64,000 bases of DNA from Elysia chlorotica (lineage: Eukaryota > Mollusca > Gastropoda > Plakobranchidae), in the NCBI GenBank assembly GCA_003991915.1, contig RQTK01000180.1:605845-669844 (forward strand), in the 5' to 3' direction. The notes beneath the pieces were generated by a model. It was not told where the DNA came from and ran no database searches. It saw only the letters and a list, made by a program, of their open reading frames with translations. The position numbers and the translations under genes are program-made. Positions 38,380-52,375 of the stretch are shown in pieces; within the stretch, counting starts at the first letter, position 1, and each line of letters starts with the position of its first letter.

Positions 38380-38510
38380 AATAGAGGCTATGCGATAAAG
38401 GATCCAACAGCGAAAACGAAGACGCTAGGTCGGTAATTTGCGCGGCTATCCAATCAAAGATATCTATCCTAGACTTTTTAGAGCAAATGCATGATCAAAA
38501 TACCCCATCC
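38380..38510 (+). repeat. Dispersed repeat R, partial copy
   Basis: It contains gcgaaaacgaagacgctagg and ctatccaatcaaagatatc with an agactt step, as at 51960-52375. The right part is diverged. Confidence 0.5.
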
Positions 38511-40059
38511 CCCATCCCCATATGTCTTAGGGGCGTCATGATAATGTCAATCATTATCATCTTATGAGTCGCAAAGCCTGTAGTGGCAGTCGCTGAGACA
38601 CAGAGACACAGATACACAGACACCAAGACACTCCAGTCGAGGCTATCAAACTGCCACCGGCGACCATCAAACTTCGACTGCCAGCCCGGACACTTTTAGA
38701 GTTGGGCATCTTGGGGGGAAAGTGACTTAGTTTTATAGATTTTCATCTCCTGGGCTTCGGTGGGCATGATCAGTAGGCCTAATCGTTAATAATTTATGTT
38801 TGTGTGTGTGTGTGTGTGTTTTTTGTGGTTGCGTGTGTGCTAGGTATAAATCAGACGATTTTGGAGGGTGTCAAGATTCAAGCTTTTTCAACGTTTCTAT
38901 TTGTTTTATTTTTGCTTTTTTATGTTTCTTTTTATTGATATTTTTTTAACTGACAAAGGGAGTGAGATATACCCAACATCATTTTCTAAATACATGTAAT
39001 GAAGTATTTAGTTTTATGTGCATATGGTGTTTGTCCAAGATTGTTGATTCGTCAATAATTTAGAGGGAGGAGGGTAGTTCGTGGCTTTCCTAGCACCCCA
39101 GAATGCCGGGAAAGATTAGGCCCTTTTGAATCCTGAATAAGCAAAAACAATAAACGCAAACCGAAATTCATCTGCCTTCTCAGTTCAGTCTCCAGATAAC
39201 TAATGTTTTGTTGCTTTTTTTAAATCGCCTCTATTTTTGCATTGTCCAAATTAATAAATTATAGGGTTGCTTGATTTCAACTGTGTAAGGAATAAATAGC
39301 TCAATTGGCAGCGCTCTTGTATCGAAAGTAACAAGTGTGACGTGTAAATTTCAGCTAGTACGCTTCTTCCTTGTTTGCTAGTTTCCGCATTGTCTTTTTC
39401 GAGAGATCTAATTGACTAACGATCTTGCTTCAATGTCACATATTCACAGTAACGATATGAACGCTCTAAAGAAAATCCTATCTTGTCGTATGCAAGTTAT
39501 CTAACTTTATTTTGTTTGTAAGCCCAATAATCTTGTTCTTGTTTGTGAAGGTTCTTTACCAAGCGAAATAATATAGATCTATTTCCGGCTACTTTAAACT
39601 TATTACCGTAAAACCTCTACAAATTAAGCACTGGCTTAAAAGTAAACCTGCTCGCTCTTTATTTGCTCATATTTCTAAGCCTTGATGTCCGTGTCAAACC
39701 ACATTGAAAGACGTTTTGCTTCGTGTCACCGAGCGTTCTGTCAAATTTTTGTATAAACCTGTAAATGACATGTCGGTCCTGAGGCAATGGCAGTCATGGC
39801 ATTCTAGAGGTACAATTCAAACTCGTGGTAGCTTCAGACTCGACGTTAGCTTTTTTATTCTTATATTTTAAGACGAGTCATAAGTTTCGCACAACATTGT
39901 TCTTACGACGTGACATGTAGATATAGAGCAGTCGTTGCCCAGTGTATGACCAGTCCCCGCCAGGGCTGGTCTTGGCACCATTGGCACCATTGGCACCATT
40001 GTCTGGAACAGGTGACAGGCCTGCAGGCCCAAGGGAAATAGAAGGAAAATAGGGAAAAG
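38511..40059. other. No gene recognised
   Basis: Unique sequence with a GT run near 38800-38820, a weak tRNA-like stretch at 39295-39360 (A-box-like tagctcaattggcagcgc) and three ggcaccatt units near 39973-40000. Confidence 0.45.
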
Positions 40060-40261
40060 TCAGAGCGCATAGGGAGGGGAGGGGAGGGGAGACAGATGAG
40101 AGAGAAAGAGAGACAGAGACAGACAGACAGTCAGGCAGACAGAGACAGTGTGAGCGAAAACAAGAGAAAAATAGAAGGAAGCTAGGGAAAAGCAGGGGCG
40201 TGTGAGGAGAGGGGATACGGAAAGAGACAGAAACAGATAGATAGATAGATAGAGAGAGAGA

Positions 40262-40307
<46 letters not shown>

Positions 40308-40640
40308 GAGAGGAGATGGACAGATACATAATATCTATTGAGCAGAAAAAAAAAAGAAACAAGGGAAAATAGAAGGACAATAGGGAAAAATCGGAGCGCG
40401 CGTGGAGGAAACCGGTAAGGAGAGAGACAGAGAGACATAGACAGAGACAGAAACAGAGACAGAGTGACACAGAGACAGAGAGAGAAAGAGAGAAAGAGAG
40501 TGAGAGAGAGACAGAGAGAAAGATAGAGAGTAGTAGAGAAAGAGACAGAGAGAAAGATAGAGAGTAGTAGAGAAAGAGACAGGAAGCAAAAGAGAAAGAG
40601 ATAAAGAGAAAGAGAGGGAGAGAGCGAGAGAGAGAATGGG
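40060..40640. repeat. Long purine-rich tract (GA, GACA, GATA)
   Basis: Nearly 600 bp of mostly purines with (GA)n at about 40250-40305 and a repeated agagaaagatagagagtagt unit near 40515-40575. The long minus-strand Leu/Ser-rich frames (340 aa and others) are translations of it. Confidence 0.9.
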
Positions 40641-41734
40641 CGAGTAAGATACAAATAAAAACACAACACAATAACAAAGAAACACGAGCGGGCAACCTCT
40701 GTGCAACCGGCCCTAATAGTTAACTTTGTCAAGCAAAAACTTCGGAGGAGGAAAGGGCAGCCTTGATAGCAGTCCATGTGGGTTTTCTTCTCAATGTTTT
40801 CCACAATATGACATGGTTTTAGCCGCTTAGAGGTTAGGTATTCATGTGAGAGCATTTTTGGAAGAAAAAAAAATACCAGCTTGGAATATTCGCCAAGCAT
40901 ACCGTTCTAAAACACACACACACACACACACACAAAAAAACGTGAGTGCAACGCTTTAGATTTTTAACTAATTCAAACTAAAATGCGTTATTGCAGACTG
41001 TTTTGTTAACTGTACACAAAATGCGACAGATACAAAACAATAAATATTGTTATAAGGAAATTAATAGGAACACAAAACATTTGATATTGTTGACTTTTTG
41101 ACGTGATTGATGGTGTACGTGTCTGACAGATTGTTCCTAGCAATATATTTTACAACAATGCGTCACCTCAGTAATATTATATTCTATCTTATTCATAAAA
41201 CGCTATATTTTTTACGTATTTAATTTTAAGAAATGGTTATAAAATTGATGTTACGCCGGTTGCTACGTGAGCACCATAAATCGTCTCATCGCGCCTGTGA
41301 AAGATACAAAATATATATTATTCATTGTCTGGCTAAATTCCTATAGCAGGTAGCCAAAGCCTGGCCTGCTTCATGACACTTTTATGGGCGCCCGTCAAAG
41401 TCTTAGAGCTCTTGTGATGGTCTCCGATTACTGGATCACCAGATCGACTAAAAGGGCAGCAAACTCGGAGATTGGACAAGTGTTTGTGTTGTGGAACTTG
41501 CCTCTTATCTCTGATGGTTTTATGCATGTTGAAGATGACGTGAATAGGAGTGTTAATAACATAAAAATTTAGTTCAGTCGGGGCTTCGTCAGCCTTTTCG
41601 GGGTAAAATATTACAATGTGAAGAAGAGACCACAGCAGAAAGTACACCTTCTGGTTGCTTAAATACGTTTTGATAAAGCGACTTCAATTAGTTTGTTTGG
41701 GTTGTTTGTTGTTGCTTAGCCTAAAACGTCGGCA

Positions 41735-41885
41735 CTATAATGATACACTATTCCGTGGACGGGCCTCAAGACTAACGCCTTACAAGTTAACGTGCTGCTA
41801 CACAGAGACAGTGCGGGGATACCATGACTCTGTCTCAGCTGGTCACATTAAAGTTGATACTGACACCGACCCATTCAGTGGTATT
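41735..41885 (-). repeat. SINE copy, partial
   Basis: It contains gtggacgggcctcaagacta, gttaacgtgctgctacacag, gcggggataccatgactctg and cacattaaagttgatac in the order of the complete copy; the tRNA-like head is missing. Confidence 0.8.
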
Positions 41886-42589
41886 TGTTTTGGTATGATT
41901 TTTAATTGTGCTCTCCAATCCTCAGATTCGCTCCCGAAAAGGACTTTTCAAAAAATCTTAGAGGAATATGAAATCCATAAGACATCGTGTTATTGTATTT
42001 CTGCAGGTTCTATATATCGCAAGTCGTAATATTGAGGAAGGCTAGAGTTATGTTTAAGACAACCTTCATGATAAGAGATGTGTTCCGACTGGTTGTCAGA
42101 AACTCCAGGTGTTATAGTATGTTTGTACATAAAGTTTGATTGCAGGAAGGGAAGTTAGATCTTAGAGCTTATTAGGCTTTTCTTGAGAACCTAAATGAAT
42201 TTAAACATGAATTTAGTTCTCCGGCCAAACATAACTTGTCACTCAAAGAGTCCAGACTGTTTCGGAAATAAAAACTTCTATGCATTAAAAAACAACAACA
42301 ATTGAATACATTAAAAAAACGTTAAACTCCTGAATACGTTGGAAAGGCATATTTTTTTCTTGTGTTTTTATCTCCAAACCCCCCAAAGACTCGAAATAGG
42401 ATAGAATGATCCTTGTATAAAGACGCACACTTGAATTTGTTGGCGCGTGTCCTTTGATGAAGATGCCTGTAAGAACCAAGGTGAAGATCAAGAAGGCTCT
42501 CTCAGTGCGGGTTATGCTTAACCTGTCGTCCATCTAGGTGCGGGCATCTTCTTCTTCACCAGAAGTGTCCTCGAATCTCCCGGCCTGGC

Positions 42590-42765
42590 ACTGCTGGCAT
42601 CCTCCGACAAACTTTCCCTCCATGAGCAGCCCAGCAGCTGGAGTCTTGCGATCCACGCGACCTTGACGAGTGACGTAATAACTCTCCTTAGGCATGGGGC
42701 TTTCTGGTCGCTCATTGGCTCGACAAGTCTAGTGTAGAGCTATGATTGGACGCCGGTACACCGGG
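42590..42765 (-). repeat. Dispersed repeat R
   Basis: Minus strand reads gtccaatcatagctc, actagacttgtcgagccaat, gagcgaccagaaagccccat and gcctaaggag, matching the other R copies near 46790 and 52310. Confidence 0.7.
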
Positions 42766-43109
42766 TACAGATTCCCGTATATATTGTCTCTGTTTTCGCC
42801 ACGGGCCTGTAATCTCAAGACCCGTACTATGACGGCAGGCCGCTGCGCTAACGGTATTTGTTCAGACGTTGATACGCGCTAAGCAGCTGGAATTCCCGTC
42901 AACTGAAAAAGAAAAAAAAAACCTGGTCACCTGCGTCCTCGTCAGGACGTCCTTATTAGCGACTTCGAGCTCTGTTGAACTTGCCTGGGACTGGGGTTAA
43001 AACTGTGTGTGTTTTAGCAGTTTAAAGAAATTGTTCAAAGTTTGAAGAAAATGTTAGTGGCCTGGGGATATAGGGCTTTCAAGATGACTTGAACGGATAA
43101 ACAGTAAAA

Positions 43110-44494
<1,385 letters not shown>

Positions 44495-44548
44495 AAAAAA
44501 CGAGAGAGAGATAGAGAGAGAGAGAGAAAGAGAGACAGAGAGGTAGTC

Positions 44549-44609
<61 letters not shown>

Positions 44610-46132
44610 GTGAGTGAGTGAGAGAGACGTTCGTCATATTTGCGTTAAAATGTTTCAGAGACTCCAGCAATGTTAATTGAAAATACACTGCTCTTCGTTT
44701 CAAACGATCTTAAAAAAAAACATTAAGCTTGTCTACCAAGTTGTTTAAACAAGTTTTCTCGAAGACGCTAATGAGAAATGTTTAAGTTTAGGAATCGTTC
44801 GAATTTTGGTGAAGAACTTTCTTGTAGTTTGTAATAAAAAGAAAACAACTTTTAAACTGTGTTTAACGTGTTTTTTTTAAAGCAGAAAACAATGCGTAAC
44901 ATGCGTTTAACGTTTCTAGTTTTCCCGAAACAAACAACAAACAAATAACAAACAAAAAAAACGAACAAAAAAAATTTGTAAAGAACTAAGCATAAATTCC
45001 TTATCAATCTGGACAAGTGATCGCAAATTACATAAAACGTTTCAATAATATGAATAAGTATAGTACATGTAATAGTGATGGTAAAATGCTATTAAGCTCG
45101 CTTTTAAGTTACTCTAAACATACAACGTTAAATCATTAACAACGGCATAAAATGTAAATGTACACCTTCTAGTAACATTATACATTTTTAAGTTCTCTTG
45201 TGCCATTAAAATGTATGACTGCTTTTGGGTAAAAGATCTTATACTGTGGTGAACCAGCTAAGATTTCCAAATTTTAAATCCACGCTCTTCCAGTGAACAT
45301 CATGCTATTTATTCATGATTGTATAATAATCTGCACTTATCAATCATGGTAAAACCAGATCATGATTTGTCTCCAGTTATTTCACTTCACATGAATCTGG
45401 AGAAAACTATGACTGACTTTAATTAAATTTGCCATTTGTATGTGTTATGCTCATTGAATTGGAAGGACACATAAATGGTTGTACACTCAAAAGAGCATTA
45501 TCAAAAAAGACAAGATATCCACGAGAATAAGGTCAGATTAAATCGTATCAGTATGCCCGGCTCTGTGACAAAATCTTTCGGATCACTTCATATCTTCCCT
45601 TAGCCTTCCCATATACTTTCCTCACCTTCAATTTTTTCTATTTCTTTTCTGCGCAATAATTAACCTGTCTGCCTTATTTCTTTTCTCACATATCGACTTC
45701 TCATCGTTTTTAATATCCCTCTTGTTCTCTCTATATCAATGCGTTATTCCTATGTTGCACAACTAAACGTGATTATAATATTCTAAAGTCCCCTGCCTCA
45801 AGAGACAGGATACTAGACTTATGTCTCCAGCTGCCTTTTATCTATACTGAGCATAAGACGTTTATCCCGTTGAGCCTAACTCCACTCTCATCTTTATCTC
45901 TCTCTCTTGCCCATGTCTCATTTCGAGGCTGACAAGTCCAAGTGGATTACTTTGCCGTTTTGAAGAAGTCAATATCTTAAGCTCGAAATCGTTGAAATTT
46001 TGCATAATCGTTTTATTTTTCTCCCACTATGTTTGTATATCTGGCGCATAATTGACTCCATTACATGATAACATAGTATTGGGCATCCTGACACCTGCGT
46101 TACTGTTATCATATGACGAGTTGGACATGTTT
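44495..46132. repeat. Segmental tandem duplication, copy 2
   Basis: Same order as copy 1: (GA)n array, gttcgtcatatttgcgttaa, cttccagtgaacatcatgct, agacaggatactagacttat, gggcatcctgacacctgcgt. It differs by about 300 bp of extra sequence at about 44930-45228 and many point changes. The peptide openings of the two minus-strand frames (MKRRAVYFQLTLLESLKHFN) are the same because of the duplication. Confidence 0.92.
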
Positions 46133-48385
46133 ACTTTGGATCTCGGCAAGTTCAGATTGTGTCTTTACACAAGACGTCATTCTTATACCATAGACTGACT
46201 GGGCCAAGTTTAGCTCTTCAAAACAGCCGTGAGTCGCCACGGTAACTCGCAATGTGAAACTTCAAGTAAACATTTATATGACGTAGAAACCGATAAAGAG
46301 GACAACATAGTTTATTTGCATATAAAATAGTTAATTTGCGCAATCAAAAATTATCCCAGCATGCAACTTCATGTTATTAGGGCCAAAGCTTTTTCGGTGT
46401 ATGTGTGTTGATTGTGGATACCTTAAGGAACTTTTAGATAGGCTAGAATTAAGAAGAATTTGGTTGTGACACACCTTGTCTTCTATGAGCAAAAAGTTTC
46501 TTTTTTACATTTGGATTTTTTAATGCATTCTTAGAAGAAATTTCAGACTTTCCGCAGCAAACTGTCATTGTCTCTTGCAGTCTGCCATTGGCTTGTGACG
46601 TCTAAACATGGTATATTTCTGAGAAAGCCAATACCATGGAGGGAAAAGCCCATGGATTACGGACATTCCAAGGCTACTTATGTCGATCTTGGGGGCTGGG
46701 TTGAGTAGATCTGTCACAGTCTCTCTGTGTCTCTGTCTCTCACTCCAGCACTACAGATATCGCGTTCATGAAGACGCTAACGGATGACGTATTCACAACT
46801 CTTAGGCATGTGGGTTTCTGGTCATTTCTCGGCTCCGCAAGTCTAGGATAGATCTATGATTGGACGTCGATGCCGATACCGTCTTCGTTTTTAGTATTGA
46901 CCTCGTTATCGCAGGGTCTCTAATGTCAGACATCTGCAGGCGGCTTGGGCAGATTGGGGGGCCTCTTGTTTCCAGGCTCAGCCCGTTACGCAGGCGATCG
47001 AATGGAGGCTAATACCTGAAGACGCAGATCAAGTTCTTAGTTCTGATCGCCTCAAACTGTTATCTTTTCGAGTGTACTTGTGAACGCTCACCCGTCTTCG
47101 GCTCAAGAGGAACTTTTCAGCGTTCGGAGGAAGAAAGGGTGGTGAAGCGGGGCTAACAGCGAACAGAGATAGATAAGGTGGAATGGAGGTTTACACTAAA
47201 GTCTGGAATTAACGTGTGGCTGAAAACGATAAGGTTGTCGAGGCAATTGTAGGCGCAGGGTAAAATGTTTTAAGGTTATGAGTGGTGTGGGATTAGGAGC
47301 TTGAAATTCGATCCACAAGTTAAGAACGTATCTTCATTCATCCGGGTATTAAGATCAGAGAAAGATATTAAATTTTGGTCACGGGTGCTACTTCCTACAA
47401 TGATTTAGATCGAGCTGAGTGATATTTTTCTTTAGGCCTAGCGTGCATGAACCAATTAATCCGTTTCACTGCATATACTTTGCACTCTTTGTCTTATAAT
47501 ACGCATCGCTGTCGAAAAATCCATTCAAAAATGTAAAATAATTATGGGAGCGTTGACAGTTTACGTTGCAGCTTAAAAGTTCTTTGTTTATTAGCTAACT
47601 TGGCATATCGGAGTTAGTGTATCATAATATTATACTGCAATGACTAGCGGATCAAGCATTAATTCGTCTCTTAATTTCCTACATACAGATTGCGATCTAT
47701 TTTGCGTAAAGCTTTTGGCTCTATGGATCGTAAGTACAGAGTAGCGGTAGATTAATGTAAAATCATCAGGGTCATCTTCTCCCAAGATTCAAATCTAGCA
47801 AATAATAGGTTTTGGCACACTCATTACGAAGATAAATGGAATTTTGACACATCCGATTGGGTTTAATGCCACCAACCAAATCGGTAGATTTAGAAGAAAA
47901 AATTAATGGTCTTATCAAGGGTAGATCTCGACAAATTTGGCTATATCCTTGAGCGCTTGCGACTTTGCATTCTGGCCGCTGCAGCTCAGCCCTCTCTTAT
48001 AAATCTATATCAATACATTTTCAAGAATACACATAGGATTGTGCTTCAGTTGCGGCTGATAACCGAACCAATAACATTCCCTAAGGTCTCCTGAATAAGG
48101 GCGTTGTGGTCTCGCTCTGTTCACAACATTATCGATGCGATCTCTGTGGTTAGACCTACTCTTTGATCCTTCACACTTCTTAATCAGATAGGGATTCAAG
48201 TTATTCGGACTGAGGCAGTTGGTAATGCCAGAGATATCATGCAAAGCTAGAGGTTTTAGTGTGTTTCCGGTCATAGGTGTGTGCCTATACATGTAATTGG
48301 TAACCTGAGTAAGGTTTCAAAGAATAAATCGGGAGAAAAATATGAAAATGGAGATGGAACAAAAGAAGAAAAGTTGTTTGAATAA
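46133..48385. other. No gene recognised; includes dispersed repeat R at about 46740-46880
   Basis: The R copy (minus) at 46777-46874 reads gatgacgtattcacaactct, taggcatgtgggtttctggt and atctatgattggacg. The rest is AT-rich DNA without exon signals. Confidence 0.5.
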
Positions 48386-48390
48386 TTTAC

Positions 48391-48585
<195 letters not shown>

Positions 48586-48625
48586 GTAGTAGTAGTGGGG
48601 GGTATGATAATTATTGTAGCAGTAG

Positions 48626-48627
<2 letters not shown>

Positions 48628-48678
<51 letters not shown>
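48628..48678. repeat. (CT)n microsatellite
   Basis: About 24 CT units. Confidence 0.96.
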
Positions 48679-48680
<2 letters not shown>

Positions 48681-49009
48681 TGTGATGCTGAGGAGCAAAA
48701 TAGATTGATAATGTTGATGCCATTGTTCGAACGAGCAGTTCTTGTAGTATGAGTAGATGATTTAGTTAGGTATATTTTTTTAACTACGCAGTATATCTAA
48801 ATTCTTTACTGCTACAAATATTCTAACTTTAAGTTGTTACACATTTTAAAGTATTGATATAACATAAACAGTCAATGTGGCACACCACGCAGAAAATCTG
48901 TTTTGAAAATCTCATTAATGCGAGAAATGTCAATCAAAAACACGATCACAAACCCGATCAATGTTATTGCTAGCATATGATTTGAAAAATTAAGCAATAT
49001 AAAGAGAGG

Positions 49010-49027
49010 GGCGAGGGAGAGAGTAAT

Positions 49028-49076
<49 letters not shown>

Positions 49077-49125
49077 AGAGAGGTAAGCAATACAAAGAGA
49101 GAGATAGAGAGAGAGAGAGAGAAAA

Positions 49126-49167
<42 letters not shown>

Positions 49168-49297
49168 GGAGAGAGAGAGGGATGAAGAGAGAAAAATACA
49201 GACATATAGACAGACAGACAAACATATAGAGAAAGTCCAGTAAAAATATGCTAATAGTCAGAGAGGCAGACCGACAGACAGAAACACAGAGACAGGC

Positions 49298-49332
<35 letters not shown>

Positions 49333-49347
49333 AACACAGAGACAGGC

Positions 49348-49382
<35 letters not shown>

Positions 49383-49480
49383 AATGCAGACAAATAAACA
49401 GACAGGTAAATAAACACACAGACAGAGAAGGGCAAAGAAAACGACGAAAGTGAGACAGGCAGAAAGAGAAACAGAGACAC
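49010..49480. repeat. (GA)n and (CAGA)n compound region
   Basis: GA arrays with gaaaaaggga inserts at 49030-49175, then two near-identical CAGA blocks at about 49263-49325 and 49326-49383. Minus-strand Ser/Leu/Cys-rich frames are artefacts. Confidence 0.95.
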
Positions 49481-50204
49481 AGAACGAAAATATTTTATTT
49501 CTGTTGCAAAAGAGAAGCTCTTTGTACGCCACTTTATTAATCTGCAATGAAAAGAGCTTTCGTCGCTTTCCCTTTTGAATAATGTCGACAGGTCCTTTTC
49601 TTCGCGGTGACGCGTTTTCCCAATCAGGGCAGAGAACCTTACGCCTTTTTCACACCCCTTCTTTTTTTTTCATATTTTGTTTGTTTCTCAGTTGGAGTAT
49701 CTGTAACATAAACACCGAGAAGTCATTGCGTTCAGATTCATTTGAAAGACATTATATCGACTGCGTAGTCTTAGTTTATGAGAAGGGTTAAAATTGCTGT
49801 GGTATTTTCAGTGCGGCGTCTCAATGGAATAGAAATCTGCGTTACATTTTTTTAAATTGTATAATGAGGGTCTTCACAAAACTTCCGCTTTCACGTATAG
49901 GTTAGATCATTAGCTATTTTCTTTAGTGGCCCTTTTTTAGAGTCAATGTGACTTTGAAGATTTGACGGTTAGAGCCTACGTGTGCGTGTGTATGTATGTG
50001 TGCGTCTGTGACTGTTTGCTGAATCTGAAATTTTATAGAGGTTCAAAGATTCTTTCACAGTTTAGGTTTTATGTTTGATAGCCAGTTTGTTTTTCCCCTT
50101 ATGCCGTATGGGTTATTGCTATCTCCAACTGGTTGTTTTTGCCTGGGTTGTTTTTCCTCCTGGCATTCACTTCTTTTCTAATGAGGGGCGAGGTTGATGA
50201 AAGA

Positions 50205-51035
50205 GAATGTTGATGATGACAGTCGTTTGTTTGCTTGTTAGATAGTTATTTGAAACGTTTATTGACAGCAACTAGATTCCTTACGTGCTGTAACGCATAT
50301 ATATGGCGAGGATAATCAGAACTGCCGTGTCAACTGCGCAATGGATACATTTTTCTGACACGTAGACAATTACAAAGGAAGAAAGACGCTTGGTCAATGT
50401 TCGAATCTGGATCCTCCAGACTATATATCAAGCGCTCTTCCTTCTGACGGTATTAACTTATGAAAATTCTCGTGAACAAGATAGAAAATAATCCAGTTCG
50501 ATCAAAAGGATGAAACAGACTTATTGGCATTGTTCGTTTCTCTAAAGTAATACGCGGCAGGAACTGAGGATGGAACTTCGAGCCTCGTGTTTGTAAGGCT
50601 AATTATCTACCGGCTGAGCTGAGTTCTTATCTATCATCGCCAACAGGTGTTCGAAGTTTTCTGGTTAGTGCATCTTTCAAATAACCGCCGGATGTTTGAA
50701 GTGGGCCATTTATTTTGTTTCTACCTATAATGTTTGGCAAATTATGCGGGGGAAAACTACGTTTCTTTTCCTCAGCTCTCTTTGTTTTCTAATGGTTCTT
50801 AATTATAGACGAGGTTGTCAGATGTGGTTCGTTTCCTGTTGCTCCGTACAGAACTGTGTGCTAGCTGGCGGCCCTAATCTGCGATGATCGTGAATAATTA
50901 TTCTAAGCCAGGACGTTTGTGTCGCAAATGAAAAAAAAACATTGTTCGGAAAAGGGAAAGCTCTCTTCTAGTTTAAAGAAAAGTTCTATACGGCAACAGA
51001 ACTCAAGAGAAGGGTGTTCAAGACTTGGTCGGTTG
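50205..51035. repeat. Tandem duplication, copy 1 (831 bp)
   Basis: It begins gaatgttgatgatgacagtc and ends ttcaagacttggtcgg. It matches 51036-51695, and includes about 165 bp (50341-50505) missing from copy 2. Confidence 0.92.
50560..50627 (-). repeat. tRNA-like SINE head inside tandem copy 1
   Basis: Minus strand: ctcagctcagccggtagata (A-box-like) and gaggctcgaagttccatcct (B-box-like). Repeated at 51227-51293 in copy 2. Confidence 0.6.
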
Positions 51036-51695
51036 GAATGTTGATGATGACAGTCGTTTGTTTGCGTGTTAGATAGTTATTTGAAACGTCTATTGACAGC
51101 AACTACGTGCTGCAACGCATATACATGGCGAGGGTAATCAGAACCGCCGTGTCAACTGCACAAAATCGATCAAAATGATGAAACAGACTCATTGGCATTG
51201 TTCGTTTCTCAAAAATAATACACGTCAGGAACTGAGGATTGAACTTCGAGCCTCGTGTTTGTAAGGCTAATTATCTACCGACTGAGCTGAGTTTTTATCT
51301 ATAATCGCCAACAGGTGTACGAAGTTTTTTCAATGTCTTGTCTGGTTATTGCATCTTTAGAATAACCACCGGATGTTTGAAGTGGGCCATTAATTTTGTT
51401 CTTACCTATGATGTTGGGCAAGTTATACGGGGGAAAAAATAAGTTTCTTCTCCCCAGCTCTCTTTGTTTTCTAATTGTTCCTAATTGTAGCCGGGGTGTC
51501 CAAATGTGGTTCGTTTCCTGCTGCTCAGTACAGAACTGCGTGCTAGCCGGCGGCCCTAATCTGCGATGTTCGGGTTTGTGTCGCAAATGGAAAAAAAAAC
51601 AAGGCCAAGGCAAAGCTTTCTTCTAGTTCTCAAGAAAAGTTCTATACAGCAACAGAACCCAAGACAAGGCAAGGGTGTTCGGGACTTGGCCGGTC
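51036..51695. repeat. Tandem duplication, copy 2 (about 660 bp)
   Basis: It begins ggaatgttgatgatgacagt and ends gttcgggacttggccggtca. It is collinear with copy 1 except for the missing 165 bp, and carries the same tRNA-like head. Confidence 0.92.
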
Positions 51696-51744
51696 ATAAT
51701 ATACTGCCATCGATCTAATTAGTAGTGGAAAAACGAAGCCAAAA

Positions 51745-51815
51745 AAGGCCTCGAACTCCGGACCTCGTGCGTCGGAAGCCTACTCGCTACCCCAGGGCTA
51801 TCTTCTCACCCCTTT
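51745..51815 (-). repeat. tRNA-like SINE head
   Basis: Minus strand: A-box-like tagccctggggtagcgagta, gcttccgacgcacgaggtc and B-box ggagttcgaggcc. The gcttccgacgca core is shared with the head of the SINE at 52054-52304. Confidence 0.6.
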
Positions 51816-51959
51816 TTCAACTACCATGTAATTACACTAGATTATCTCTTCGCGGTCAGGGCCCAGGTGTCCCAGATGTCTGAGGTGTCCGAGACTGTGA
51901 GAACAGTTTTTTGTCTGTGGTACCAGGGCCAGCATGTCACACCTGCGGCCACCCAACGA

Positions 51960-52375
51960 CAGTGGACTGTCACTTTGTTAATGCCTTGCGATCGCGAAAC
52001 CCATAGCGAAAGCTAAGACGACAAAAAAGAAATTTTCACGATGTCCAATCAAATGTTGTTGAGTTGATTTAACGTCCAACATCAGCACTATGTAGGCTAT
52101 ATTGTGGACGGGCCCCAAGACTGACGTCTGACAATTTTACGTGCTGCCACACACGAGACAGGGCGGGGATACCATGACTCCTGTCTCAGCCGGCCACATT
52201 AAACTCACACCGACCCAACCAGTAGGGAGCGCAATCTCTAGGGTTCGAACCCAGACCTTTTGCGTCGGAAGCCGATGTTCTACCCCAGATCCACCGCGCC
52301 CCCCGTCCAATCAAAACTTAGACCTAGATTTACGGACCCAATGAGCGATCAGAAAAACGGCAATCCTATGGGGTG
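51960..52375 (+). repeat. Dispersed repeat R, split by a SINE insertion
   Basis: The left part (51980-52053) has gcgatcgcgaaacccatagc and gctaagacgac, ending gtccaatcaaa. The right part (52305-52375) resumes gtccaatcaaaacttagacc and continues acccaatgagcgatcagaaa. The SINE at 52054-52304 lies between the two copies of the 11-mer. Confidence 0.8.
52054..52304 (-). repeat. Complete tRNA-derived SINE, 251 bp, with target-site duplication
   Basis: Minus strand: a GC-rich 5' end, A-box region ggatctggggtagaacatcg, B-box gggttcgaaccc, a conserved body with ggctgagacaggagtcatgg, tatccccgccctgtctcgtg, gtggcagcacgtaaaattgt and cagacgtcagtcttgggg, and a 3' tail gttggacgttaaatcaactc ending in ttg-type repeats. 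It is flanked by an exact 11-bp duplication gtccaatcaaa (52043-52053 and 52305-52315), as expected for LINE-mobilised retroposition. Confidence 0.88.

Noticed and set aside
39878-40900. 340-codon minus-strand frame with Leu/Ser-rich, membrane-like sequence
   Set aside because: It follows a 600-bp purine tract; the hydrophobic pattern is CT-repeat translation, not real membrane helices.
48872-49547. Cys/Leu/Ser-rich 202-codon minus-strand frame
   Set aside because: Translation of GA and CAGA arrays.
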